From Caccocola sp964450835 (GTDB taxonomy: Bacteria; Synergistota; Synergistia; Synergistales; Synergistaceae), in assembly GCA_964450835.1 (NCBI GenBank), contig CAYVEQ010000013.1, forward strand, positions 1 through 44,639: a stretch of 44,639 bases of DNA, read 5' to 3'. Positions 1-7,223 of the stretch are shown piece by piece (within the stretch, counting starts at the first letter, position 1; each line of letters starts with the position of its first letter). The notes below the pieces were generated by a model. The model saw only the letters and a program-made list of their open reading frames with translations, did no database searches and was not told the DNA's origin. A program made the position numbers and the translations under genes.

Positions 1-1904
1 ATATAGAGCAGACAGAAGAGCATCAGGCAGAAGGCGTTGAAGTCAGTGAAGCCTATGCCGCGCAGCGCGGCGGCAAAAGAAGACATTCCCTCGGGCGACC
101 CTGCGTTCACTATGCCGAAGAGGACGGCGCAGCTTGAAACGACGACCTCTTTGGCAGAGATGCCCGCGATGAGCGCGACGTCAATCTGCCAGAAGCCCAA
201 GCCGATGGGGGCGAAGATCGGCTCAAGCTTTTGTCCTATTATCGCGCCGAAGCTCCGCGACATATCGGCGGAGCTGCCGTCGGGGCCGAAATTGAGAAGC
301 GCCCAGATTATCAGAGTCGCGACGAAAATCGTCGAGCCGGCCTTGCCCAGGTAGTCTTTGACCTTTTCCCAGACGTATATGGCGACGGTACGCGAATCGG
401 GAGTTTTGTACTCCGGCAGCTCGATGAGCAGATAATTGGCGTGCTTTTCCCCGTCAAAGAGATGGACAAGCGCCGATACCGCGATGGCGACGGCTATGCC
501 TATGATGTACATCGAGTAGGCGACTGGCATCGCGCGCGAGCCGAAGAACATTTCCGAAAAAAGTATATAGATGGTGAGGCGGGCGCTGCAGCTCATAAAG
601 GGCGTAACGAGCATGACTTTGTACCGGTCGCGCTCGTTTTCGAGAGTGCGCGACGCCATTATCGCGGGCACGGTGCAGCCGAAGCCGAGCAGCATCGGAA
701 TGAAGGCTTTGCCCGAGAGACCGAGCTTGCTCATTACGCCCTCCATAACATAAGCGACGCGCGCCATATATCCGCTGTCCTCAAGAAGCGCGAGGCAGAG
801 GAACATAATCAGAATGTTCGGAAGAAAAGAGACTATGCTCCCGACGCCGCCGATTATGCCGTCAATGACAAGGGAGGAAACGACATCTCCCGCGCCCGCC
901 GCCGCGAGAAGATTTCCCGCAATCAGCGAAATCCTGTCAATCCCTGCCTCAAAATACTCTTTTATCCAGTCTCCCACTGTGAATGTGAGAAAGAAAATCA
1001 CGGCCATCACAGCGAGAAAGACAGGAATGCTCCAGAGCGCGCTTGTCAGCACTTTGTCGGCGTTGTCGGTTCTCTTGTCCTGACGTTCCTTGTTGAGCAT
1101 CACTTCTTTTATGATTTCGCCGATGAAGTCGTATTTCTGATTTATGATCTCGGACTCGTAGCTTCTGTCGAGCGCTTCGGGGAGGTTCACGGGATATTTC
1201 GCGCATATCTCTTTGTCGCCCTCCAGCAGCTTCAGCGCGTGCCAGCGGAAGTTCGCGAGATCGGGATAGAGCTTTTTCAGCCCGGCGATCAGCAGGTCTA
1301 TCTTGTCCTCGATAGCGTCCGAGTAGACCATGGCGAACTCGGAATGATGGTCATGCGCGTGCTTTGAGGCGTATTTGTGAGCGTGAATCAGCGCGTCGGT
1401 TTTGCGGCGGTCTTTGTGGTGAATGGCCGCGTGCAGGAGGACGTCGAGGCCGCGGCGCTTTCTCGCGGAGACGGGGATGACCGGAATGCCGAGCATCTCC
1501 GGCAGCCTGTGCAGGTCTATCTCAAGCCCTCTCTTTTCCACTATGTCCATCATGTTAAGCGCGAGCACCACGGGCGTTCCCAGCTCAAGAAGCTGCAGCG
1601 TGAGGTAGAGGCTGCGCTCGAGAGCCGAGGCGTCGGCGACGTTGATGACGACGTCGACATCTCCGCTCATTATGAAATTGCGCGAAACCGTCTCCTCCAT
1701 CGTGTACGATGTAAGGCTGTATGTCCCGGGCAGGTCGACAAGGCGGATGTCGACGTCGTGGTCTTTGATCGCGCCCTCTACCTTTTCAACCGTCACGCCG
1801 GGCCAGTTGGCGACCTTTAGGTTCGCCCCGGTGTAGGCGTTAAAGAGAGTGGTCTTTCCGCAGTTCGGGTTGCCGATGAAGCCTATTGTCAGTTTTTCGC
1901 TCAT
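1..1904 (-). CDS. feoB: Ferrous iron transport protein B, partial (C-terminal end beyond the window)
   Basis: This is the inner-membrane Fe(II) uptake protein with a cytosolic G domain. About 634 residues are visible and the C-terminus is cut by the left edge. The N-terminus shows the G1 loop GNPNCGKTT, G3 DLPG and G4 NMMD, followed by a helical spacer containing a His-rich stretch (HAHDHH). The membrane part carries the family signatures GFGCTVPAIMASR and FMSCSARLTIY, the two Gate/core motifs with Cys residues. The ATG at 1904 overlaps the feoA stop as ATGA, so the two genes are translationally coupled. The start is fixed by this overlap and by the MSEKLTIGFIGNPN beginning. Identification is secure; the C-terminal Cys-rich tail cannot be judged. 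Confidence 0.96.
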   Translation of the reverse strand, partial: MSEKLTIGFIGNPNCGKTTLFNAYTGANLKVANWPGVTVEKVEGAIKDHDVDIRLVDLPGTYSLTSYTMEETVSRNFIMSGDVDVVINVADASALERSLYLTLQLLELGTPVVLALNMMDIVEKRGLEIDLHRLPEMLGIPVIPVSARKRRGLDVLLHAAIHHKDRRKTDALIHAHKYASKHAHDHHSEFAMVYSDAIEDKIDLLIAGLKKLYPDLANFRWHALKLLEGDKEICAKYPVNLPEALDRSYESEIINQKYDFIGEIIKEVMLNKERQDKRTDNADKVLTSALWSIPVFLAVMAVIFFLTFTVGDWIKEYFEAGIDRISLIAGNLLAAAGAGDVVSSLVIDGIIGGVGSIVSFLPNILIMFLCLALLEDSGYMARVAYVMEGVMSKLGLSGKAFIPMLLGFGCTVPAIMASRTLENERDRYKVMLVTPFMSCSARLTIYILFSEMFFGSRAMPVAYSMYIIGIAVAIAVSALVHLFDGEKHANYLLIELPEYKTPDSRTVAIYVWEKVKDYLGKAGSTIFVATLIIWALLNFGPDGSSADMSRSFGAIIGQKLEPIFAPIGLGFWQIDVALIAGISAKEVVVSSCAVLFGIVNAGSPEGMSSFAAALRGIGFTDFNAFCLMLFCLLY

Positions 1905-2125
1905 TGCGGGAGCCTAACTTCGATATTTCTTGTAATATTTCTTCCCAGCGCGAAGCGTGTCCCGCGAAGTTTTATAATCAATATGCCGTCTCCTTTTCTG
2001 TTCAGAACGGTGACGGAAGTTTTGTCTGTCATGCCGAGAGCTTCAAGGCGGCGTTCAAGCTGAAAGGGCAGGGACATTCTTTCCACGATGCAGGTCTGCC
2101 CGATACGCGCGTCCTTTAACAGCAT
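1901..2125 (-). CDS. feoA: Ferrous iron transport protein A (SH3-like)
   Basis: A small cytosolic SH3-like protein that partners FeoB in Fe(II) uptake. It has 74 residues when started at the ATG at 2125, about ten bases behind a GGGAGG ribosome site; an upstream in-frame ATG at 2134 lies directly against that site and is less likely. Family features are the N-terminal LLKDARIGQTCIVERM strand, the RRLEALGMTDKTSVTVLNR core and the C-terminal GTRFALGRNITRNIEV, equivalent to the common G-x-x-x-ALG-x-x-x-A-x-x-I-x-V ending. It lies first in a feoAB operon with a 4-bp overlap. Confidence 0.93.
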   Translation of the reverse strand: MLLKDARIGQTCIVERMSLPFQLERRLEALGMTDKTSVTVLNRKGDGILIIKLRGTRFALGRNITRNIEVRLPQ

Positions 2126-2173
2126 AGTTTCCATCCCTCCCGGAAAATAGGCGGCGCTGCGGCCGCAAAGCAC

Positions 2174-2201
2174 ATTTTACATTTTCGCGGCGCAAAGTCA
2201 A
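2174..2201 (-). promoter_or_regulatory. Predicted sigma-70 promoter of feoAB
   Basis: On the minus strand a -35 TTGACT (2196-2201) is followed after 16 bases by a -10 TAAAAT (2174-2179), about 50 bp before the feoA start. I looked for a Fur-like 19-bp palindrome here and did not see a convincing one. Confidence 0.6.
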
Positions 2202-2252
2202 TTTCACGCTGGCGTCCGCGTGAATAAAGGCGCGGCGGGCTGAATTTTTTTC

Positions 2253-2281
2253 TTGCCTAAAAGAGGTTTGAAAGGTAGAAT
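2253..2281 (+). promoter_or_regulatory. Predicted promoter of tRNA-Leu
   Basis: TTGCCT (2253-2258), a 17-base spacer, then TAGAAT (2276-2281), ending 17 bases before the mature 5' end of tRNA-Leu. Position and spacing fit a sigma-70 stable RNA promoter. Confidence 0.6.
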
Positions 2282-2298
2282 CTTTTCGTCGGCGGCTC

Positions 2299-2382
2299 GC
2301 GGGAATGGCGGAACTGGCAGACGCGCAAGACTTAGGATCTTGTGTCCACGACGTAGGGGTTCAAGTCCCCTTTCCCGCACCA
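2299..2382 (+). tRNA. tRNA-Leu (anticodon UAG)
   Basis: The acceptor stem GCGGGAA (2299-2305) pairs with TTCCCGC (2372-2378), followed by A and an encoded CCA. The anticodon stem CAAGA/TCTTG encloses the loop CTTAGGA with anticodon TAG at 2333-2335, reading CUA-type leucine codons. A long variable region, as expected for a class II tRNA-Leu, precedes the T arm GGGGTTCAAGTCCCC. Confidence 0.95.
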
Positions 2383-2433
2383 GCTTTACCGCTCCCGCCC
2401 GCGGAAGAACCGGGATCGCGCGAAATTTTTATA

Positions 2434-2461
2434 TTGACACGGACGCAGTTTGAGATATAAT
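2434..2461 (+). promoter_or_regulatory. Near-consensus promoter of tRNA-Arg/His/Lys
   Basis: A perfect -35 TTGACA (2434-2439), 16-base spacer and perfect -10 TATAAT (2456-2461) lie 31 bp upstream of tRNA-Arg. This is the strongest promoter match in the window and probably drives the Arg-His-Lys tRNA transcript. Confidence 0.8.
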
Positions 2462-2492
2462 TATTCGCGTGCTTGCCAAAGGCAGTGACGTT

Positions 2493-2569
2493 GCGCCTGT
2501 AGCTCAGTAGGATAGAGCAACTGCCTTCTAAGCAGTGGGCCGGGGGTTCGAGTCCCTTCAGGCGCGCCA
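2493..2569 (+). tRNA. tRNA-Arg (anticodon UCU)
   Basis: The acceptor stem GCGCCTG (2493-2499) pairs with CAGGCGC (2559-2565), followed by discriminator G and an encoded CCA. The anticodon stem ACTGC/GCAGT encloses loop CTTCTAA with TCT at 2527-2529, reading AGA-type arginine codons. Confidence 0.95.
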
Positions 2570-2595
2570 CTTTCGCGGCGCAAGGCATATATTAC

Positions 2596-2673
2596 GGTGA
2601 GTGTAGCTCAATTGGTTAGAGTATCGGATTGTGGTTCCGAGGGTTGCGGGTTCGATTCCCGTCACTCACCCCA
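2596..2673 (+). tRNA. tRNA-His (anticodon GUG)
   Basis: The stem GTGAGTG (2597-2603) pairs with CACTCAC (2663-2669). An extra 5' G at 2596 faces the discriminator C at 2670, the diagnostic G-1:C73 pair of tRNA-His. CCA is encoded at 2671-2673. Anticodon GTG lies at 2631-2633. Confidence 0.95.
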
Positions 2674-2682
2674 TTTTATAAC

Positions 2683-2758
2683 GGATCGTTAGCTCAACTG
2701 GCAGAGCATCTGACTCTTAATCAGGGGGTTACAGGTTCGATTCCTGTACGATCCACCA
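2683..2758 (+). tRNA. tRNA-Lys (anticodon CUU), copy 1
   Basis: The acceptor GGATCGT (2683-2689) pairs with ACGATCC (2748-2754), then A and an encoded CCA. The anticodon loop CTCTTAA gives CTT at 2716-2718, so it reads AAG. It is identical over 76 nt to the copy at 2940-3015. Confidence 0.94.
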
Positions 2759-2764
2759 TTTTTT

Positions 2765-2864
2765 NNNNNNNNNNNNNNNNNNNNNNNNNNNNNNNNNNNN
2801 NNNNNNNNNNNNNNNNNNNNNNNNNNNNNNNNNNNNNNNNNNNNNNNNNNNNNNNNNNNNNNNN
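2765..2864. other. Assembly gap (100 N)
   Basis: Exactly 100 undetermined bases, a conventional filler for a gap of unknown size. It falls inside the repeated tRNA-Lys units, so the true number of tRNA copies here is unknown. Confidence 0.98.
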
Positions 2865-2913
2865 CTGACTCTTAATCAGGGGGTTACAGGTTCGATTCCT
2901 GTACGATCCACCA
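2865..2913 (+). tRNA. tRNA-Lys (anticodon CUU), 3' part of a further copy
   Basis: The sequence after the gap begins in the anticodon stem and matches copy 1 exactly through the T arm, acceptor ACGATCC and CCA. The anticodon CTT is at 2871-2873. The 5' half is in the N run, so this is an assembly truncation and not evidence of a broken gene. Confidence 0.85.
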
Positions 2914-2939
2914 TTTTTTATAACCGCATATCTTCTCGT

Positions 2940-3015
2940 GGATCGTTAGCTCAACTGGCAGAGCATCTGACTCTTAATCAGGGGGTTACAGGTTCGATTC
3001 CTGTACGATCCACCA
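2940..3015 (+). tRNA. tRNA-Lys (anticodon CUU), last copy
   Basis: A complete 76-nt tRNA identical to 2683-2758, including the encoded CCA and the T-rich tail that follows. The anticodon CTT is at 2973-2975. It is separated from the preceding partial copy by 26 bp. Confidence 0.94.
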
Positions 3016-3059
3016 TTTTTTTGCCTTTCGCTTTTATGATCTACGGTCGAATTACGGTC

Positions 3060-3088
3060 TTGTATCACTTTTGTTCTTGCTATATCAT
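3060..3088 (+). promoter_or_regulatory. Possible promoter of the glucosaminidase operon
   Basis: TTGTAT (3060-3065), 17-base spacer, TATCAT (3083-3088), about 35 bp before the TTG start. This is a moderate match only. Confidence 0.4.
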
Positions 3089-3122
3089 TTTATGAAAGAG
3101 CAGCCGTCGGGAGGGATTTCTT

Positions 3123-3803
3123 TTGAAAAATGGCTTTGAAATGCGCTGTGATTGCTCCGGTCGTGTTCTTACGGTATTTTCGCGTGTGCGCGCGCTCCCG
3201 CGCTTATGTTTAATACTTTTCCTCGCGGCGCTCGCGTTCTCTTTCGCGGGGCGTGCGGAGGCGCTCTCGTCGCGTGAATTTTACCGTTACGCGAAGAGAT
3301 ACGGATGTCAGAATCCTTTCGCCGCCACGGTGCACTGCGCGCACGAAACCGCGAACTGGACGAGCGAACTCTGGAAGCAGGCGAGCAACGGCGCGGGGAT
3401 AAAGGCCGACAAGGCGTGGATCGCCGCGAAGAAGCCCGTCTATAACAAATCGAGCGCCGAGCACGTCAAAGGGCGTACGGTGCGGCGCGTTTCCGCTTTC
3501 AGAAAATACCGCGACACGAAGGCGTTTCTTGCCGATTATATTAAAAAAATTGGCTCGGACTATCCCGGTTCCGCCAAGCACACGAAGAACGTCTGGCTCT
3601 ATTTCGCCGGCCTTTATAAAGGGGAGCACGGCAAGTGGGCCACGGACACCAATTACTACGAGAAGCTGGCTGTCAAGACCGTCAAGCTCGCGCCGGAAAT
3701 ATACGGGGCGAACTGGAAAACAAAGCTGCGCGCCGAATTTAAGCTGGCTAAAAAAGGGCTGGAGCCGTGGCAGATTAAGGCGGTTCGCAGGGCTTTGGAT
3801 TAA
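3123..3803 (+). CDS. Exported N-acetylglucosaminidase (glucosaminidase domain) protein
   Basis: A probable peptidoglycan hydrolase of the Glucosaminidase (FlgJ/LytG-like) domain family, 226 residues. A basic N-terminus and a hydrophobic stretch (roughly residues 28-45, ending near AEA) form a signal peptide or anchor. The mature part has the family pattern: a helical start (SSREFYRYAKRYG), a HETANW segment at the place of the catalytic Glu (usually x-E-S-G-W), and GIKADKAW in place of the common LFGIK motif. The TTG start at 3123 is chosen because GGGAGG lies eight bases upstream; an in-frame ATG at 3141 is the alternative. It stands four bases ahead of acpS, at the head of a run of housekeeping genes. 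Confidence 0.75.
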   Translation: MKNGFEMRCDCSGRVLTVFSRVRALPRLCLILFLAALAFSFAGRAEALSSREFYRYAKRYGCQNPFAATVHCAHETANWTSELWKQASNGAGIKADKAWIAAKKPVYNKSSAEHVKGRTVRRVSAFRKYRDTKAFLADYIKKIGSDYPGSAKHTKNVWLYFAGLYKGEHGKWATDTNYYEKLAVKTVKLAPEIYGANWKTKLRAEFKLAKKGLEPWQIKAVRRALD

Positions 3804-3807
3804 AGCC

Positions 3808-4173
3808 ATGATTCTCGGCGTCGGCGTGGATTTGTGCGGCATCGCCCGCATGAGAAAGGCTGTATCGCGCGGCGGTTTTGTCTCCCGCGTTTTTTCAAAG
3901 GGCGAAATCGAGTACGCGGAAGGGCACGGCGACCCCGCGGTTCATTATGCCGCCGCTTTCGCCGCCAGGGAGGCGCTGGCTAAGGCCGGAGGCTGGGGGC
4001 TCCGGGGGATGGGGCTTTCCTCATGCGAAGTCGTGCGCACCGCGCGAGGGCCGCGCTTTGATTTTGACGCCTCTTTTAAGAAACAGCTTGAAAAAGCGGG
4101 TGTGCGCGAAGTTTTTTTGAGCATATCGCACGAGTCCGGAATGGCCGTCGCGATGGTTGTTCTGGAAGGGTGA
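3808..4173 (+). CDS. acpS: Holo-[acyl-carrier-protein] synthase
   Basis: Transfers 4'-phosphopantetheine from CoA to the acyl carrier protein in the cytosol. It has 121 residues, the usual AcpS length. It begins ILGVGVDLCGIARM, giving the Mg-binding Asp in GVDL, and has FAAREALAKA with the second metal-binding Glu, followed by the C-terminal SISHESGMAVAMVVL strand. The ATG at 3808 directly follows the stop of the preceding gene. Its stop is four bases before the nnr start; acpS next to nnr is a recurrent bacterial arrangement. Confidence 0.95.
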   Translation: MILGVGVDLCGIARMRKAVSRGGFVSRVFSKGEIEYAEGHGDPAVHYAAAFAAREALAKAGGWGLRGMGLSSCEVVRTARGPRFDFDASFKKQLEKAGVREVFLSISHESGMAVAMVVLEG

Positions 4174-4177
4174 CAAG

Positions 4178-5710
4178 ATGCGGAAATTTTATATGCCTTC
4201 GGACGTGCGTTCAGCCGATATGCTGGCGGCGGAGCGTTATATGATGCCCTCTATCGTTCTCATGGAGAACGCGGGTCGCGCAGCGGCAGACGCGGCGGAG
4301 TCTCTGGCGCGGGGAGACGGGCTTTTTCTGATATTGGCGGGGCACGGCAATAACGGCGGCGACGGTTTCGCTGCCGCCCGTCATCTGATGCTGCGGGGGC
4401 ATGATGTTGTCGTCATAAAAACGGCCTCCGACGAAAGTTACAAAGGAGACGCCGCGGCGAATCTGAAAATAATCAGAGCGCTTGAAGGCGCGGCGCTTAA
4501 AATCGCGGACTCGCGGTCGCTCGCGGACGGAGAGATTGCCCTTCTCTGCGAAAAGGCGGCGGTTGCGGCGGACGCGCTTTTAGGCACGGGAACGACGGGA
4601 GCGCCGCGCGGGGAAGCGGCGCGGCTGATAAAACTTTCCTCTCGCATGTCAAATATACTGGCGATAGACATACCCTCCGGCATAGACCCGGAAAGCGGGG
4701 AATGTTTTGAGCCGTGCGTGCGCGCGGCGGCGACTGTGACTCTGCTCGCGCCGAAGAAAGGGATGGCCTTTTCGCCGGCTCTTGAAGCCTGCGGAAAGAT
4801 CACAACGGCAGATATAGGCGTTCCCGCGGCGAATGTGCTGCCGGAACGCCCCGCGCTCTCTCTCTGCGACGAAAGCGACATAAAAAAGATACTGCCTCCC
4901 GTTCCCGGGGCAATCCACAAGAACGCGCGAGGCTCTCTTCTGATATGCGCGGGAAGCGCCGCCTACCGCGGGGCGCCGCTGCTCGCCGCGCTCGGCGCTC
5001 TGCGCGCGGGGGCTGGCCTTGTATACCTTGCCGTTCCCGATTTCATGGCCTCGGAAATTTCCGCATCGCTGCCTGAGGCGGTGATTCTGCCGCTGCCTTC
5101 GCGCTGCGGCGCGGTCGTTGCCGGGGAGGCGGAAAAAATGATAGCCGAATGGGCGCCGAAGTGCCGCGCGGCGGCGATAGGGCCCGGCATGGGGCGCGTG
5201 GAGGAGGCAGGCGCGCTCTTTGAATGGTTCTGGGAGAACTGGCGCGAGCCGCTCTTGATTGACGCGGACATGCTCTATTTCTTCGCGGCGGCGCGCGAGA
5301 GGCTTGAAAGCCGCGGCGACGTGCTTCTTACGCCTCACGCCGGAGAGGCGGCGAGGATACTCGGCGTTTCGCCCTCCCAAATCAACGCCTCGCGTGAAAA
5401 ATCGGCGCGGGCGCTGACAGACAAGTGCGGCTGCGCGCTTTTGAAGGGCCGCCGCACGCTTATCGCGTCGTCTTCGGGCGAACTGCGAATGATTTCCGCA
5501 GGCTCGCCGTCGCTCGCGACAGCCGGCTCCGGCGATGTGCTGAGCGGAGCCGCCGGGGCGCTTATGGCCGCGGGGCTTCCGCTGACAGAGGCGGCGACCG
5601 CAGCCGCCCTCGCGCACGGCGCTGCGGGGGAGAGGCTTGAGAAGAAAAAAGGCCCGCGCGGGACGCTTGCCAGAGAGATAGCGGATGAAATTCCTTACCT
5701 CCTGCTGTGA
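4178..5710 (+). CDS. nnr: Bifunctional NAD(P)HX epimerase / ADP-dependent NAD(P)HX dehydratase
   Basis: Repairs hydrated NADH and NADPH. It has 510 residues when started at the ATG at 4178, which sits behind GGAAGGG; an earlier frame-matched ATG at 4157 lies inside acpS. Residues 1 to about 215 are the YjeF_N epimerase domain (AGHGNNGGDGFAAARHL, AIDIPSGIDPESG). The rest is the YjeF_C ribokinase-like dehydratase (GPGMGR, LLTPHAGEAARIL, and AGSGDVLSGAAGAL near the C-terminus, the nucleotide-binding GSGD/GTGD motif). The 3' end overlaps tsaE by 26 bp, so the two are probably co-translated. Confidence 0.95.
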   Translation: MRKFYMPSDVRSADMLAAERYMMPSIVLMENAGRAAADAAESLARGDGLFLILAGHGNNGGDGFAAARHLMLRGHDVVVIKTASDESYKGDAAANLKIIRALEGAALKIADSRSLADGEIALLCEKAAVAADALLGTGTTGAPRGEAARLIKLSSRMSNILAIDIPSGIDPESGECFEPCVRAAATVTLLAPKKGMAFSPALEACGKITTADIGVPAANVLPERPALSLCDESDIKKILPPVPGAIHKNARGSLLICAGSAAYRGAPLLAALGALRAGAGLVYLAVPDFMASEISASLPEAVILPLPSRCGAVVAGEAEKMIAEWAPKCRAAAIGPGMGRVEEAGALFEWFWENWREPLLIDADMLYFFAAARERLESRGDVLLTPHAGEAARILGVSPSQINASREKSARALTDKCGCALLKGRRTLIASSSGELRMISAGSPSLATAGSGDVLSGAAGALMAAGLPLTEAATAAALAHGAAGERLEKKKGPRGTLAREIADEIPYLLL

Positions 5711-6194
5711 CAGCCTGTCGATAAAGAGCGAAAGCGGCGGCGACACATACGCCGCTGGCGCCGCTCTCGGCGGCGCGCTCCGCCCGGGGCTTCTCATACT
5801 TTTGAACGGAGGACTGGGAACCGGCAAAACCCGTTTCGTTCAGGGAATAGGCGCCGCCCTCGGTTATAGCAGAGTCAAAAGCCCGTCGTTCGTCATCATG
5901 AACGAATACGCGGCCAAGGTTCCCTTTCTGCACGCGGATTTGTACAGGCTCGAACGCGAATCGGAAATAGACGCGCTGGGCATAGAAGAGTATCTTGATG
6001 ACGGTTTCGCTGCGGCGGTGGAGTGGGCCGAAAAATGGCGTGACCCGCCCGGACGCGCGCTGCGGGTTATTTTTCAGACAATTCCCGGCGACGAGAACTC
6101 GCGCGTTATTACTTTTCGTGCGACCGGCTCGCGGGAGGCCGGGCTTCTTCGGGAAATAAAAGAGAAACTTTTTCAGACAGAGGACAAACGGTAA
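5685..6194 (+). CDS. tsaE: tRNA threonylcarbamoyladenosine biosynthesis ATPase TsaE
   Basis: The ATPase subunit of the TsaBDE complex that makes t6A37 on ANN-decoding tRNAs. It has 169 residues. It shows a Walker A loop GGLGTGKT (residues 42-49), the SPSF-x-x-x-NEY switch segment, and HADLYRL, which corresponds to the family HxDxYR motif. The start lies inside the end of nnr, with a GAGAGA-like ribosome site. The stop overlaps the tsaB start as TAATG. Confidence 0.94.
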   Translation: MKFLTSCCDSLSIKSESGGDTYAAGAALGGALRPGLLILLNGGLGTGKTRFVQGIGAALGYSRVKSPSFVIMNEYAAKVPFLHADLYRLERESEIDALGIEEYLDDGFAAAVEWAEKWRDPPGRALRVIFQTIPGDENSRVITFRATGSREAGLLREIKEKLFQTEDKR

Positions 6195-6856
6195 TGGCGG
6201 TGCTTGGCATAAATTGCTCGGGACGTTGTACAAACGTGGGCATAGCGGCGAACGGTGAAATACTTGCCGAGACGGACAGGGAGCTGGCGCGGCGGCAGTC
6301 GGAGCTTCTGCCGTCAGTCGTCGAAGAGACCGCGGCGCGGGCGGGCATCTCTTTTAACGATATAGATTTAATCGCGCTCGGCGCCGGCCCCGGCTATTAC
6401 ACCGGCATCAGGATCGGAATAGCTTACGGAGCCGCGCTCGCCCTCGCGCTTGGGATAAAAGTCGCGGCTCTCTCGTCGCTTGAGCTTTTGGTCTGGGATT
6501 TGAGAAAAAACAGCGCGCTGCTCGCCCCTGTTATGAAAGCGCGCGCCTCTCACTGCTACGCGGCCCTCTACCGTGCGGAGGGCGGCGCGCTGCGCGAGAT
6601 AACAGCGCCGTGCTTTATCCGGGCCGACGAGTTCGCGGGTCGGCTTGCCTCTTTGCCCTCCGTCTCCGTAGTTTCGCCCGACCTTGAACAATACCCGGTA
6701 TTTGCGGAATGCGGCTGCTCTCTTCTGCCGAGGCGGAGCGCCTCCGGCGGCGCGTGCGCCCTGATGGGAGAGGAGCGGCGTGAGCTTGCCGTAAGCCCGG
6801 AGCTGATAAGGGGCGTCTATCTGCGCGCGCCCGACATCGGCCCGACAAATTTGTAA
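6194..6856 (+). CDS. tsaB: tRNA threonylcarbamoyladenosine biosynthesis protein TsaB
   Basis: A non-catalytic actin-fold partner of TsaD in t6A synthesis, 220 residues. The N-terminal half shows the family features GINCSGRCTNVGI, the internal ARRQSELLPSVVEE segment and GAGPGYYTGIRIGIAYG, the TsaB version of the GPGSFTGLRIG motif. The C-terminal half is more variable, as usual. It is coupled to tsaE by a one-base overlap and is the last gene of the acpS-nnr-tsaE-tsaB run. No hairpin terminator is visible before the kor promoter. Confidence 0.93.
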   Translation: MAVLGINCSGRCTNVGIAANGEILAETDRELARRQSELLPSVVEETAARAGISFNDIDLIALGAGPGYYTGIRIGIAYGAALALALGIKVAALSSLELLVWDLRKNSALLAPVMKARASHCYAALYRAEGGALREITAPCFIRADEFAGRLASLPSVSVVSPDLEQYPVFAECGCSLLPRRSASGGACALMGEERRELAVSPELIRGVYLRAPDIGPTNL

Positions 6857-6910
6857 AAAATATTTCTAATTCTATCTAACTATCAGAAAATAAAGAATTC
6901 ATGCAAATAC

Positions 6911-6956
6911 TTGAATAAATAGAGAAGTTTTGGCATAATTAGTTTAGTTATGCCAA
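6911..6956 (+). promoter_or_regulatory. kor promoter with overlapping perfect inverted repeat (probable operator)
   Basis: A -35 TTGAAT (6911-6916), 17-base spacer and -10 CATAAT (6934-6939) precede korD. A perfect inverted repeat TTGGCATAA (6930-6938) / TTATGCCAA (6948-6956), with nine bases between the arms, covers the -10 and the expected transcription start. No T-tract follows it, so it is better read as a repressor site than a terminator. The AT-rich spacer contrasts with the GC-rich genes around it. Confidence 0.6.
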
Positions 6957-7019
6957 TCACATTAATTTTCTGATTGACAGACAAAAAACGATTCGATGTG
7001 TGGAAGGAAGGTGGGTCTT

Positions 7020-7223
7020 TTGGCGAAGAAGTTCAGCATCGAGGTAGTCGAGAAGTGGTGCAAAGGATGCGGCCTCTGTATCGCTATATGCCCCAAGAAG
7101 GTTCTCGAACTTAACGACAGGGTTAAGTGCGAAGGGTTGCGTCAAGATGACTGCATAGGGTGCCGTCAGTGCGAAAATATCTGCCCGGACCTGGCAATCA
7201 CAGTTAAGGAGCGTGAGCAGTAA
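7020..7223 (+). CDS. korD: 2-oxoacid:ferredoxin oxidoreductase, delta (ferredoxin) subunit
   Basis: A small two-cluster ferredoxin subunit passing electrons out of the Kor complex. Two 4Fe-4S motifs are seen, CKGCGLCIAICP and CIGCRQCENICP. The TTG start at 7020 is preferred because GGAAGGTGGG precedes it; an ATG at 6996 has no ribosome site. The stop overlaps the korA start by one base (TAATG). The gene order D-A-B-C matches four-subunit 2-oxoglutarate ferredoxin oxidoreductases. Confidence 0.92.
   Translation: MAKKFSIEVVEKWCKGCGLCIAICPKKVLELNDRVKCEGLRQDDCIGCRQCENICPDLAITVKEREQ

Noticed and set aside
231..1367. A 378-codon plus frame at the left edge
   Set aside because: It is antisense to feoB, whose G-domain and membrane motifs are unmistakable on the minus strand.
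4649..5827. A 392-codon minus frame opposite nnr/tsaE
   Set aside because: Arg/Ala-rich shadow frame; the plus strand carries clear YjeF and TsaE motifs.
6930..6956. Terminator for tsaB
   Set aside because: The inverted repeat has no T-tract, has an AT-rich stem and overlaps a well-spaced -10, so an operator is more likely.
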